Below are positions 9,090-16,082 of a DNA stretch of 22,763 bases, piece by piece. Source of the DNA: CAZZIZ01 sp964654535 (GTDB lineage: Bacteria; Bacteroidota; Bacteroidia; Chitinophagales; UBA2359); the NCBI GenBank assembly GCA_964654535.1, contig CAZZIZ010000030.1, positions 1 to 22,763 on the forward strand. The letters are read 5' to 3'. The notes under the pieces were generated by a model. That model was not told the origin of the DNA, did no database searches, and saw nothing but the letters and a program-made list of their open reading frames with translations. The position numbers and the translations under genes are program-made. How positions within the stretch are numbered: position 1 is the first letter of the stretch; the number at the start of each line of letters is the position of its first letter.

Positions 9090-9417
9090 GGGCGTGCCCC
9101 ACTCACATCTGTGCTGCGCACAAGATCGGGGTCGGGCTGTCGGCAGTCGCTCTGTTCTGCTTCAGGCAAAAAGCCCCTCCAGCTCTTTAAGGAGCTGAGG
9201 TCTTTACTTGCCTTCAGCAACAGGAGCTTCAACAAGACCAGCAGAAATATTAAGTCGTGCAGATTATTCAGAAGCAAAAATTTTCATAGTTCAAGGCAAA
9301 AAACACAGGCATAGCCATAGCTAAGACGAGTATTTTTAACGAAGAAATATGGAATTTTTGCTTGAAGAATCTGTGCTACTTGATGTTTCTGCTGGTCTAA
9401 GCCTCTATCCCTCACGC
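9090..9417 (+). repeat. Structured intergenic repeat, copy A (328 bp)
   Basis: Member of a three-copy family in this window (others at 15351-15561 minus and 22410-22562 plus). It starts GGGCGTGCCCC after a T-rich flank (TTT). The first hairpin is CCCC-ATC-TGTGC-tgc-GCACA-GAT-GGGG, with small internal loops (9097-9131). Then come the constant block GGGTCGGGCT (9129-9138), CGGCAGTCGCTCTGTTCTGC, a second hairpin CCT-c-CAGCTC/GAGCTG-AGG (9176-9200), CAGCAACAGGAGCTTC, a nested long hairpin (9235-9398), and the terminus CTCTATCCCTCACGC. The termini pair: GCGTG (9092-9096) with CACGC (9413-9417). GCTCTGTT (9149-9156) can also pair with AACAGGAGC (9219-9227) with one bulge. Open frames across it are on conflicting strands and look non-coding. 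The element ends 110 nt before the lipoprotein ATG and could lie in its 5' leader. Its function is unknown. Confidence 0.85.
9235..9398. repeat. Long imperfect hairpin nested in repeat copy A
   Basis: AGACCAGCAGAAA (9235-9247) is the exact reverse complement of TTTCTGCTGGTCT (9386-9398). Pairing continues inward in blocks: AAGT with ACTT, CAGATT with AATCTG, TTCA with TGAA, AGCAAAAATT with AATTTTTGCT (9273-9282 with 9353-9362), then CATA with TATG. This gives about 41 paired positions over arms of about 54 and 51 nt, around a loop region of about 59 nt. Copy C lacks this block: there the sequence passes almost directly from GGAGCTTCGACA to GCCTCTATCCC. It is therefore a variable module or an insertion in copy A. 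Confidence 0.8.
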
Positions 9418-9527
9418 AAAGGGCTAACAGCACGACTAATTCAAAAAACACTCAGAGCATAAAAAATTAAAATAAGCGATATTTGAAACGAGGATTCAAC
9501 GATTGCTTCATACATAAATTGAAAACG

Positions 9528-10895
9528 ATGAAAACAAAAAATTACTTTCTACTATTTACTTGTTTCCTACTAGTGTTGGCATCAGCTTGTAAAAAAGATG
9601 CCTGTGAAAAAGGTGTTACGTTCAATGTCTACGAGCCACAATACATAACCGTAAACGAATTGCGCAATGCCATCGCATTCGAAGAAGCAAGAGAAATCGA
9701 ATCGCCAGGAAAAATTTACATCTTCCAGGACTATTTGTTCATCAACGAGTTCGCAAAAGGCGTGCACGTATATGACAATAGCGATAAAAGCAATCCAACC
9801 AATCTTGGATTTATCAATATTCCAGGAAACGTTGACATTGGAGTACGCAACGGCATCATGTATGCTGACAGCTACATGGATCTCGTGGCCATTGAACTCA
9901 ATGGCATCAGCGATCTCAAAGAAGTAGATCGCGATACCGACGTATTCCCAGGATCTAACTGGGCAACTGGTTTGCCTATCGATCAAAATGGAATCCTAAC
10001 GGAATACGTACTCAAATCGGAGACGCAATCTTTTGATTGTAGCCAACCAGATCCTGCTGCGATCAACTACTACAATTCCAATGGAGACCTCATTCCAGGC
10101 GAGCCTCCGTTAATCAACAACGGTAATATTTTCGTCGACGACGCCATAGACTTCGATACGGGTGGAGGATTTGGTGGACCAGAAGGAGCGCCGGCCGCGG
10201 GAGGAGCAAATGCACCTGCTGTCGGAGTAGGAGGATCAACTGCTCGTTTTACCATAATCAATACCAAGCTGTACGCAGTAAGCAACAGCGAAATTCGTGT
10301 ATTCAATATTGAAGAAGAGGACAACCCAAACCAATTGAACTCTGTTTGGGTTGCTTGGGGTACGGAGACTATTTTCCCGTTCAATAGAGATGGTATTGAT
10401 TACCTGTTCCTGGGCGGTCAAAATGGAATGGAAATTTACGAGCTCGTCGAAGATGGTGAATTCATAGAATGGAGAGGTCAGTTTACCCACGCCAGAGCCT
10501 GCGACCCAGTTGTTGTAGAAGGAAACCACGCGTACGTAACCTTAAGAGACGGATCATTCTGCGACGGTTTTTCCAATGAGCTCAACGTGGTGGACGTAAC
10601 CGAATTTTCTAACCCATTCCTAATTGCCGATTACCCGATGCACAACCCCTTTGGACTGGGTATAGACGACAACACACTTTTTATTTGCGATGGTGACGAA
10701 GGCCTGAAAATATTTGATGCGACCAACAAATTTGAAATAGATCAGAACTTGATTAAGCAATACGAGGATATTAATGCTGCGGATGTAATTCCATTAAACG
10801 ACGTACTTTTAATGATTGGATCAGATGGATTCTATCAGTACAACTACAATGATCTGGACAACATCACGCTAATGAGCAGAATACCAGTTAACTAA
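9528..10895 (+). CDS. LVIVD-repeat-like lipoprotein
   Basis: A 455-residue predicted lipoprotein. The signal peptide ends in a lipobox LASAC with the lipidated Cys at residue 21, followed by KKD. I chose the ATG at 9528 over an upstream in-frame TTG at 9483 because it gives a normal n-region (MKTKN) directly before the hydrophobic core. The body contains LVIVD-like beta-propeller units: GVHVYDNSDKSNP (78-90), SEIRVFNIEEEDNP (254-267), NELNVVDVTEFSNP (350-363) and EGLKIFDATNKFE (391-403). A Gly/Ala/Pro-rich linker (about 212-238) interrupts the fold. Such proteins are surface or periplasmic and their roles are mostly unknown. It is a single-gene unit: repeat copy A lies upstream and a strong hairpin terminator downstream. 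Confidence 0.85.
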   Translation: MKTKNYFLLFTCFLLVLASACKKDACEKGVTFNVYEPQYITVNELRNAIAFEEAREIESPGKIYIFQDYLFINEFAKGVHVYDNSDKSNPTNLGFINIPGNVDIGVRNGIMYADSYMDLVAIELNGISDLKEVDRDTDVFPGSNWATGLPIDQNGILTEYVLKSETQSFDCSQPDPAAINYYNSNGDLIPGEPPLINNGNIFVDDAIDFDTGGGFGGPEGAPAAGGANAPAVGVGGSTARFTIINTKLYAVSNSEIRVFNIEEEDNPNQLNSVWVAWGTETIFPFNRDGIDYLFLGGQNGMEIYELVEDGEFIEWRGQFTHARACDPVVVEGNHAYVTLRDGSFCDGFSNELNVVDVTEFSNPFLIADYPMHNPFGLGIDDNTLFICDGDEGLKIFDATNKFEIDQNLIKQYEDINAADVIPLNDVLLMIGSDGFYQYNYNDLDNITLMSRIPVN

Positions 10896-10917
10896 ACAAA
10901 CGTACAAGAAAATTAAG

Positions 10918-10945
10918 AAGCCTCGCTATTCAGCGGGGCTTTTTT
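10918..10945 (+). terminator. Rho-independent terminator between convergent genes
   Basis: AAGCCTCGCT (10918-10927), loop ATTC, AGCGGGGCTT (10932-10941): a 10-bp stem with one T.G wobble, followed by a T-run (10940-10945). It serves the lipoprotein gene. On the other strand the stem is followed by CTTAATTTTCTT, so it may also stop the converging operon, whose stop codon lies at its edge (10944-10946). Confidence 0.88.
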
Positions 10946-13163
10946 ATTGGCGGACTATTTTACGATTAGATATTTTCCCGTTCTGATCTTCGACCTCGAG
11001 TAAATAAATACCTGGTAAAATGTCAGCAAAGGATATAGCTTCGAACGTATTGGTTTTGGCAACAAGCAATTTGCCACTAGCATCATATACGCGATAAGAA
11101 ATAGCCTCGTTTCCCTCAAAAAATAGTTTGTCGCTCACAGGATTTGGATAGAACAAAATGTTTGACTCAGTTAATACATCAGTACTGCTAGACCCTACAA
11201 AAAAATCGGTTTCGAAAATTCCCAGCCCGCCTCTCTGATTCCCGATAATCATTTCTAAGAAATTGTCATCGTCGATATCGGCCAAATCCAGACGAATAAA
11301 TTGACCTTCAGCGGTCAAGCCATAATTTTCATCACTTAAAGTCAATACGCTTGGAATAGCGTCTTCAGGAAAAGCATCATAGCGAAGTACAGAGCCATAT
11401 TCAGATCCAGTCATAAAATGTAGGCCTTCATTATCAGAAACCAGTACCGGAGAGGAGTAGCTTTTTTCCACGCCTGGTATCTGCAAAGAGACATCACCCC
11501 AGAATTCCACGTTTGGTGCTATGCTTGGGTCGGGATCAAAGAAAGCCTCATTGCCCGTTCCCTGATTTTCGAAGTAGCGAATTTGACCGCGGTCATTACC
11601 CATGAGAATGTCTCCTAAACCATCTTGATTCAAGTCATAAATAATCGGCGTGGCATTCTGCCCAATAGATACCGTAGTATCAATGCCCATATAAGGGTAG
11701 ACACCAGGTTCAAAAGTCAAAGGTTGATTTGGTCCTGCATTGTTTTCTAAAAAGTGTAAGGCGCCATTAAAATCGCCGATTAAACAATCTAAGTCGCCAT
11801 CGGCATCTAAATCACCGAAAGCAGGCGAGAAACCCCAACTGTCATTTCCAAAGGCACTAAAACCAAACAAATCATCATCTACTAGTTCGTAGGCAGGATT
11901 GGTAGAACTTCCCGTATTTAGAAATAGAAACAGGTGTGGCTCGGTTCCTCCCTCAGGCACAAAGAATCCAGTTGTGCCCACCACTAAATCCAATAAACCA
12001 TCTTGATCATAATCGACGAAGCAGGGATCGCTACCTTTCCCTAGGTCGACCATATCCTTCACTAACCATTCTTTTTCAATCAGCTCAAACTCAAAAGGGT
12101 CAGCGCTTCCGTTGTTTTCATAATACCAGCACACTTCTACATTTTCGGAACTGAAAAAAGCTGGACTGACAATCATATCCTCGCGTCCATCAAGATTAAT
12201 ATCTGCAAAAGAAGGGTAGGGCATAAGCGGTATATCTGCCGCTACCGACTCCGCTGGGAAATCAGTTTCTTGCGAAACGACATCCCCATATTCTGGAGTT
12301 CCTCCATTTTCCAAATACACAATTCCTTCTCTGGTTACATCACTTAACAAAACATCTAAATCTCCATCGGCATCTCTATCGAAGGCTGTGAGGGCAGCAG
12401 AGCCGTGTGCTTTTAATTCAAAACCGTTTAAGGGTAGGTCTTGTCCCTCGCAGGGTTCGTTTAGTAATACGCCGTCGGCATTACCCGTTTCGAAAAAGTT
12501 GCCCCAGCAAGCGCTGCCTTGTTCCATTGGCCATGTAGATGGATCTAAGCCATCTTCGAAGGATCTGTTTTCATAGAACTCTCCAAAAAAACCGCCGGCA
12601 TTAAAAGTCAACACATCCAAATCGCCATCACCATCAAAATCTTCTATGGCTGGAAGGTTGGTTGGAGTTACGGGTAGGTAGCGTTTATTTAGAAAACTAT
12701 CGAAGTAAAATAATAAGTTCTTATCATCGTCTTCAAGCTCTACCAGATTGAAATGAAGAACGTCGCCATCCAAAAACCCTTCATAAACCTGAATGCCAAA
12801 TGTGAACTGGCCACCACCTTGCGTGAAAATATCTGTAATACCGTCATTATTATAGTCGCGGAAAAAGACCCAGTCATACAGCTCTGGAAATCCTTGAGAC
12901 AGGGACTTGTTGAGAGACCATTCATCTGCAATTCGGTCAAAGGTCAAAACGACCGAACCGTCAATATCAAACACCACTAACTCTAAGTCTTCATCTGAGT
13001 CCAGGTTGACGACATCAACCATAGGACGGTTTAATCCACCCAAGAGCCCGCGCTCTTTCTCTATTCCATCGATACTCACTGATATGTCGGCGCGCTCAAA
13101 TTCCTGTGCACTTATCGTAACACATGACAGTAGTAAGAAAATGACAAGACAGCTGTATTTAAT
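10944..13163 (-). CDS. Secreted FG-GAP/VCBS repeat protein with T9SS sorting domain, ATT start
   Basis: A predicted T9SS cargo of 739 residues. Nine Asp-rich FG-GAP/VCBS calcium-binding motifs are visible, including NLDSDEDLELVVFD, DYNNDGITDIF, DFDGDGDLDVL, DRDADGDLDVLL, DYDQDGLLDLVVG, DLDADGDLDCLIGD and DLNQDGLGDILMGN, implying a beta-propeller-like body. The last roughly 75 residues form a type A sorting domain (ILFYPNPVSDKLFF ... GIYLLEV ... RKIVRQ). The first canonical start in frame is GTG at 13079, but 28 more codons are open upstream and encode a clear signal peptide, KYSCLVIFLLLSCVTISAQ. The only start-like codon before it and after the in-frame TGA (13167-13169) is ATT at 13161-13163, which overlaps the upstream gene's TAA by one base. 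I therefore extend the gene. It is co-transcribed and probably coupled to the YHYH gene. Confidence 0.85.
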   Translation of the reverse strand: MKYSCLVIFLLLSCVTISAQEFERADISVSIDGIEKERGLLGGLNRPMVDVVNLDSDEDLELVVFDIDGSVVLTFDRIADEWSLNKSLSQGFPELYDWVFFRDYNNDGITDIFTQGGGQFTFGIQVYEGFLDGDVLHFNLVELEDDDKNLLFYFDSFLNKRYLPVTPTNLPAIEDFDGDGDLDVLTFNAGGFFGEFYENRSFEDGLDPSTWPMEQGSACWGNFFETGNADGVLLNEPCEGQDLPLNGFELKAHGSAALTAFDRDADGDLDVLLSDVTREGIVYLENGGTPEYGDVVSQETDFPAESVAADIPLMPYPSFADINLDGREDMIVSPAFFSSENVEVCWYYENNGSADPFEFELIEKEWLVKDMVDLGKGSDPCFVDYDQDGLLDLVVGTTGFFVPEGGTEPHLFLFLNTGSSTNPAYELVDDDLFGFSAFGNDSWGFSPAFGDLDADGDLDCLIGDFNGALHFLENNAGPNQPLTFEPGVYPYMGIDTTVSIGQNATPIIYDLNQDGLGDILMGNDRGQIRYFENQGTGNEAFFDPDPSIAPNVEFWGDVSLQIPGVEKSYSSPVLVSDNEGLHFMTGSEYGSVLRYDAFPEDAIPSVLTLSDENYGLTAEGQFIRLDLADIDDDNFLEMIIGNQRGGLGIFETDFFVGSSSTDVLTESNILFYPNPVSDKLFFEGNEAISYRVYDASGKLLVAKTNTFEAISFADILPGIYLLEVEDQNGKISNRKIVRQ

Positions 13164-15276
13164 CCTTCAATACTTTTTGGGTAATAAAATCGCCTTCTTT
13201 GAATATACTAAGGAAGTATATCCCTTGAACGAAATTTGTCATATTAATCTCAAAGTTTGAAAGTCCGTCGATATTTCCCGACAATAAAACCTGACCATTA
13301 ATATTGTTTAAGACAAAACGGTCAATCCCTATTTCGGATTGGATCAATAAATAATCCTGAACTGGATTTGGAAACACTACTAAACTCTCTTGAACATCTT
13401 CAATCCCGAGCGACAGTCCAGAACAAATGCAATCATCATCCCAAACATCTCCAGTGGTGTTTGGGTCACCATCATCGCAAGGTGTAGTAGGAAATGCAGT
13501 GCCATTCATTGTCCCTTCGCAGTCTATAGCACTACCCGAACAAATGCAAGTCTCTTGAACCACGTCATTTATGGTTAATGGATTGAAATCATTACACGGG
13601 TCTCCTGGGTTTAGATTTAGGAAATCGCATTCGAAAAGTGAACCAACGCAATTGCAATCGAACAGCCAGATATCATTAAAAGTATTGGAATCATAATCAT
13701 CGCAGGGAGTTCCTGGAATGGCGAAGCCTCCAATTTCACCTTCGCAGTCTTCTACTGTGCCGACTGCACAAGAACAGTCTAACTGATAAACCTCTGTTAA
13801 GGTAGCAGGGTCATTATCGTCACAAGGAGTTCCAGGAATTGCAGGCCCTCCAGAGACTCCTTCGCAGTCGGGAGGAAGAGGTGCTGTACCAGCACAAGTA
13901 CAATCTACTTGATAGACATCGTCTTCGGTTTCAGTATCACCATCGTCACAGCTAGAGCCGGGAACCGCGGGACCGTTTAGCACTCCTTCGCAGTCAGTAC
14001 AGACATCGCTGGGTATGCTAATTGCAACGATTTCCGAACAGCAATTTCCATCTCCTAACTCGAAGGAAACCATTTCTCCTGCAGCAGTTAGCGGAACAAA
14101 GAGGGTGGAACCATCGATGAGACTAACATTTGGGTCGCAGGCATCTGCAATGGAGATTTCGGTTTCTATTTCAACTACAATTAAATCTCCCTCACAACTA
14201 AGAGTCGAAGGGTCAAACTCCCAAATAAGGTTACAAGTATTCTCGAACGTTGCGGCCTCTTCAGGAATTGAGCTGTCCGTTCCTTGTCCAATAGTGAAAT
14301 TTGAGTCCTCAACAAGGCCAAAATATGTTGGACCGATAAAGAAAGGATATGCGGCTCTTCCCATAGCGTCTTGGGTCGCAAAATAGGCGTAGGTGCCACA
14401 AGGATATTCTGGGGTTACGCACCACCGTCCATTGTGCTCATCCAAATCTCCATCTCCGAAAAAATCAAAGTCCTCTTTAAAAGCCCCCAATTCAAAACTT
14501 TCAATTGGTGGACCTGCCTCAACTTCGGTACCGTCGGCTAGCGTTGTGCGCTCCGTAATATCACGTAGACCGTAGCTGCTTCTCATACGGGTTAAGCCAC
14601 TAGTATTATCCATGGGATCGGCGTAGCCGTAAGGTCCGTATAAAGGAAAGCCATCAAATGAATATCCGATTAAAGGTGAGTGCATCGTTGGGTCTACAGT
14701 ATACAATCCATCCGATGGAAACAAACTACAAATTTGGGATTCAGGATTATTGATATTGTTAAAAGGCGCAGGATTTTGGTGGTGGTGATATGCCGTTCCT
14801 CGCGTATGGCCGCGCGAACAGTCAAAACCATCGAGGTCCCAAAAATTGGTGTTACGGTTCCAAACGCCCGCGTCGTCAAAACTCATTCCGTCGGAGAAGT
14901 TCTCGAAGATTGTCCCATTTATCAACACTCCGATTGCACCCAGCGGTACTTCGGTTTTGGTTCCCATTTCTTCAACTGGGTTACGACTTATTCTAAACAA
15001 CCAGTTTTGATTATCTGGCAGTCCCATATTGCCATCTAAAAATGGTCCAGTTGTGTATGCCGGAACACCAGTTGCGGATATCCAAATAGAGTCGCAGGTA
15101 TAATGAATCGACTGTACATCTGCTTCGACGCCTGAGTCTATTATCTCACCTGCTTGATTATAGTATTGACCAGTGCTGCCGTCAGCCATCAACCAGGAGG
15201 ATAACTCGGGCGCTATTTTTTGCGCGAACAGATTATTGGCTAGTAACAAGACTACAAGGCAACACAGTTTTTTCAT
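13159..15276 (-). CDS. Secreted YHYH-domain protein with Cys-rich repeats and T9SS sorting domain
   Basis: A 705-residue T9SS cargo. The signal peptide is at residues 1-19 (MKKLCCLVVLLLANNLFAQ). A YHYH-type domain follows, about residues 90-320, with the His cluster AYHHHQNP (162-169) and the segments SFDGFPLYGPYGY (206-218) and GRWCVTPEYPCGTYAYFAT (283-301). Five Cys-rich units follow (429-621), each of the pattern CEG, PGTPCDD, then DCxC. The type A sorting domain (about 628-705) contains VVFPNPVQDYLL and GIYFLSIF. The role of the YHYH domain is unknown; proteins with it are usually extracellular. It is first gene of a two-gene operon with the FG-GAP protein, and both would be exported and attached or released at the cell surface. 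A perfect -7 box lies immediately upstream. Confidence 0.88.
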   Translation of the reverse strand: MKKLCCLVVLLLANNLFAQKIAPELSSWLMADGSTGQYYNQAGEIIDSGVEADVQSIHYTCDSIWISATGVPAYTTGPFLDGNMGLPDNQNWLFRISRNPVEEMGTKTEVPLGAIGVLINGTIFENFSDGMSFDDAGVWNRNTNFWDLDGFDCSRGHTRGTAYHHHQNPAPFNNINNPESQICSLFPSDGLYTVDPTMHSPLIGYSFDGFPLYGPYGYADPMDNTSGLTRMRSSYGLRDITERTTLADGTEVEAGPPIESFELGAFKEDFDFFGDGDLDEHNGRWCVTPEYPCGTYAYFATQDAMGRAAYPFFIGPTYFGLVEDSNFTIGQGTDSSIPEEAATFENTCNLIWEFDPSTLSCEGDLIVVEIETEISIADACDPNVSLIDGSTLFVPLTAAGEMVSFELGDGNCCSEIVAISIPSDVCTDCEGVLNGPAVPGSSCDDGDTETEDDVYQVDCTCAGTAPLPPDCEGVSGGPAIPGTPCDDNDPATLTEVYQLDCSCAVGTVEDCEGEIGGFAIPGTPCDDYDSNTFNDIWLFDCNCVGSLFECDFLNLNPGDPCNDFNPLTINDVVQETCICSGSAIDCEGTMNGTAFPTTPCDDGDPNTTGDVWDDDCICSGLSLGIEDVQESLVVFPNPVQDYLLIQSEIGIDRFVLNNINGQVLLSGNIDGLSNFEINMTNFVQGIYFLSIFKEGDFITQKVLKD
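13414..13992 (-). repeat. Tandem Cys-rich coding repeats (five units)
   Basis: Five units of about 35-40 residues inside the YHYH protein (about residues 429-463, 470-504, 510-545, 550-581 and 585-621). Each has a leading Cys in DCEG, a PGTPCDD-like Asp-rich core and a closing DCxCxG. The fourth is degenerate: it lacks CEG and has GDPCNDFNP. Spacing and Cys pattern suggest two disulphides per unit, so this is probably a rigid stalk between the catalytic or binding domain and the sorting signal. Confidence 0.85.
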
Positions 15277-15280
15277 GGTT

Positions 15281-15288
15281 CAAATTTA
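15281..15288 (-). promoter_or_regulatory. Putative promoter of the T9SS cargo operon (near-leaderless)
   Basis: On the minus strand TAAATTTG matches TAnnTTTG exactly, with a TTG 16 nt upstream as a possible -33 element. The box ends only 4 nt before the ATG (15274-15276), so transcription should begin at or very near the start codon, giving a leaderless or nearly leaderless mRNA. Confidence 0.5.
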
Positions 15289-15350
15289 GAAAAATCAATT
15301 TCATCAAGTGTGTCTCTTCGCCATAAATCCCAGCGATTTGGCTCTAAGCT

Positions 15351-15561
15351 GCACCAGGGATAGTAAGGATGTGACCGCAGGGATCAGTCGCCTTTGTCTT
15401 GCTAGTAAATACTTACCGCTTGCGGTAGAAGGATTTGCTTTGGCAAGACAAGATGGGGACCGGAGCGAACGCGGAGTCCTGGATAGCCCGACCCTTTTGC
15501 ATTCTAGAAAGCTTTCCGCTTTGCGGAAGAAGCTTGCTAGATTGCAAGAAGGGTGGTGCCC
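15351..15561 (-). repeat. Structured intergenic repeat, copy B (211 bp, divergent)
   Basis: Read on the minus strand it begins TTTGGGCACCACCC and ends CTATCCCTGGTGC. The termini pair as GCACCA (plus-strand coordinates 15554-15559) with TGGTGC (15351-15356), a different sequence from copies A and C but the same helix. The first hairpin is long, with stem blocks ACCCTT/AAGGGT, TTGCA/TGCAA, TCTAG/CTAGA, AAGCT/AGCTT and TCCGC/GCGGA. The constant block GGGTCGGGCT follows. The variable section differs wholly from A and C and holds TTGTCTTGC/GCAAGACAA enclosing TACCGC/GCGGTA. It begins 6 nt after the stop of the DinB-like gene, in the same orientation. An open frame on the plus strand crossing it runs antisense into the DinB-like gene and is not credible. 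With its flanks it fills the 291-bp gap 15277-15567. Confidence 0.82.
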
Positions 15562-15567
15562 AAACTA

Positions 15568-16047
15568 TTATAACAACTTTTTAAAATTTACGATTTGTCT
15601 TCTGTGTCGGTGTACGTGCATTACGGCGTGCTCTAGCAGTTGGTCTACGTCAAAGCTCTGTCCCCAGCGAGTCAATAGTTTTTTGTCGTTGTCCTTTTCG
15701 TATAGTGGTATTTGCGGATTGTCTGCAAAGAACTGCTGGTTGTGCTTCTGCATTTTTTTGAGCTCGGCAATGAACTTTTCGCTGCTCCCGTAAATCGGAT
15801 ATTCGGCTCGCTTGCTGCTTCCGCCAGCATAGTTGTCTATCTCGACAACATACCCATAACCAGATTGCAGGACATGCTGTAATATTGTTTGAATGGAACG
15901 GCAATCTGGATCTTCAGTTTTGTCGTCTAGTACTTTGGAGAGCTGTTCTGGAGAAAGTGCTTTTATCTCAGCATATAGCATATCTAGCGCTATGGCGTAC
16001 TCGTCCATCAAGGCATTAATGGCTCTTTGATCTCCTTCACTTCTCAT
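15568..16047 (-). CDS. DinB-family (DinB/YfiT-like four-helix) protein
   Basis: A 159-residue all-helical protein of the DinB-like superfamily. The three expected metal-binding histidines are visible: H58 in TILQHVLQ, and H144 and H148 in HVHRHRRQI near the C-terminus. The LEHAVMHVHRHRRQ segment is the characteristic last helix. Members include thiol-dependent S-transferases and damage-inducible proteins; the substrate here cannot be told from sequence. Length is typical. It has no signal peptide and is cytoplasmic. It is divergent from alkA across only 35 bp, so the two could share a control region, which would fit a damage-response context, though no operator is apparent. Repeat copy B starts right after its stop. 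Confidence 0.85.
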   Translation of the reverse strand: MRSEGDQRAINALMDEYAIALDMLYAEIKALSPEQLSKVLDDKTEDPDCRSIQTILQHVLQSGYGYVVEIDNYAGGSSKRAEYPIYGSSEKFIAELKKMQKHNQQFFADNPQIPLYEKDNDKKLLTRWGQSFDVDQLLEHAVMHVHRHRRQIVNFKKLL

Positions 16048-16082
16048 AGCTGCAAGCTATACTTTTTTGCGAACTTCGCGCT

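Noticed and set aside
8966..9314. Open frames on both strands across copy A (about 103 and 67 codons)
   Set aside because: They overlap each other, run through inverted repeats, lack signal or domain features and have no counterpart in copy C. They are by-products of a structured repeat.
9090..9417. The GGGC...CCCTCACGC elements as integron attC sites
   Set aside because: attC sites carry RYYYAAC at the 5' end and GTTRRRY at the 3' end, with unpaired bases in a set pattern. These ends (GGGCGTG and CTCACGC) do not fit, there is no cassette array and no integrase, and the internal constant block has no attC counterpart.
9483..9527. Upstream TTG start for the lipoprotein gene
   Set aside because: It would add 15 residues (MKRGFNDCFIHKLKT) before a normal lipoprotein signal that starts at the ATG at 9528.
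13414..13992. Regular DNA repeats as non-coding satellite or CRISPR
   Set aside because: They lie in frame in a protein with signal peptide and sorting domain and encode a regular Cys pattern, so they are coding repeats.
15308..15793. 161-codon plus-strand frame through copy B
   Set aside because: It runs antisense into the DinB-like gene and through the hairpins of the repeat; its composition does not look like a protein.
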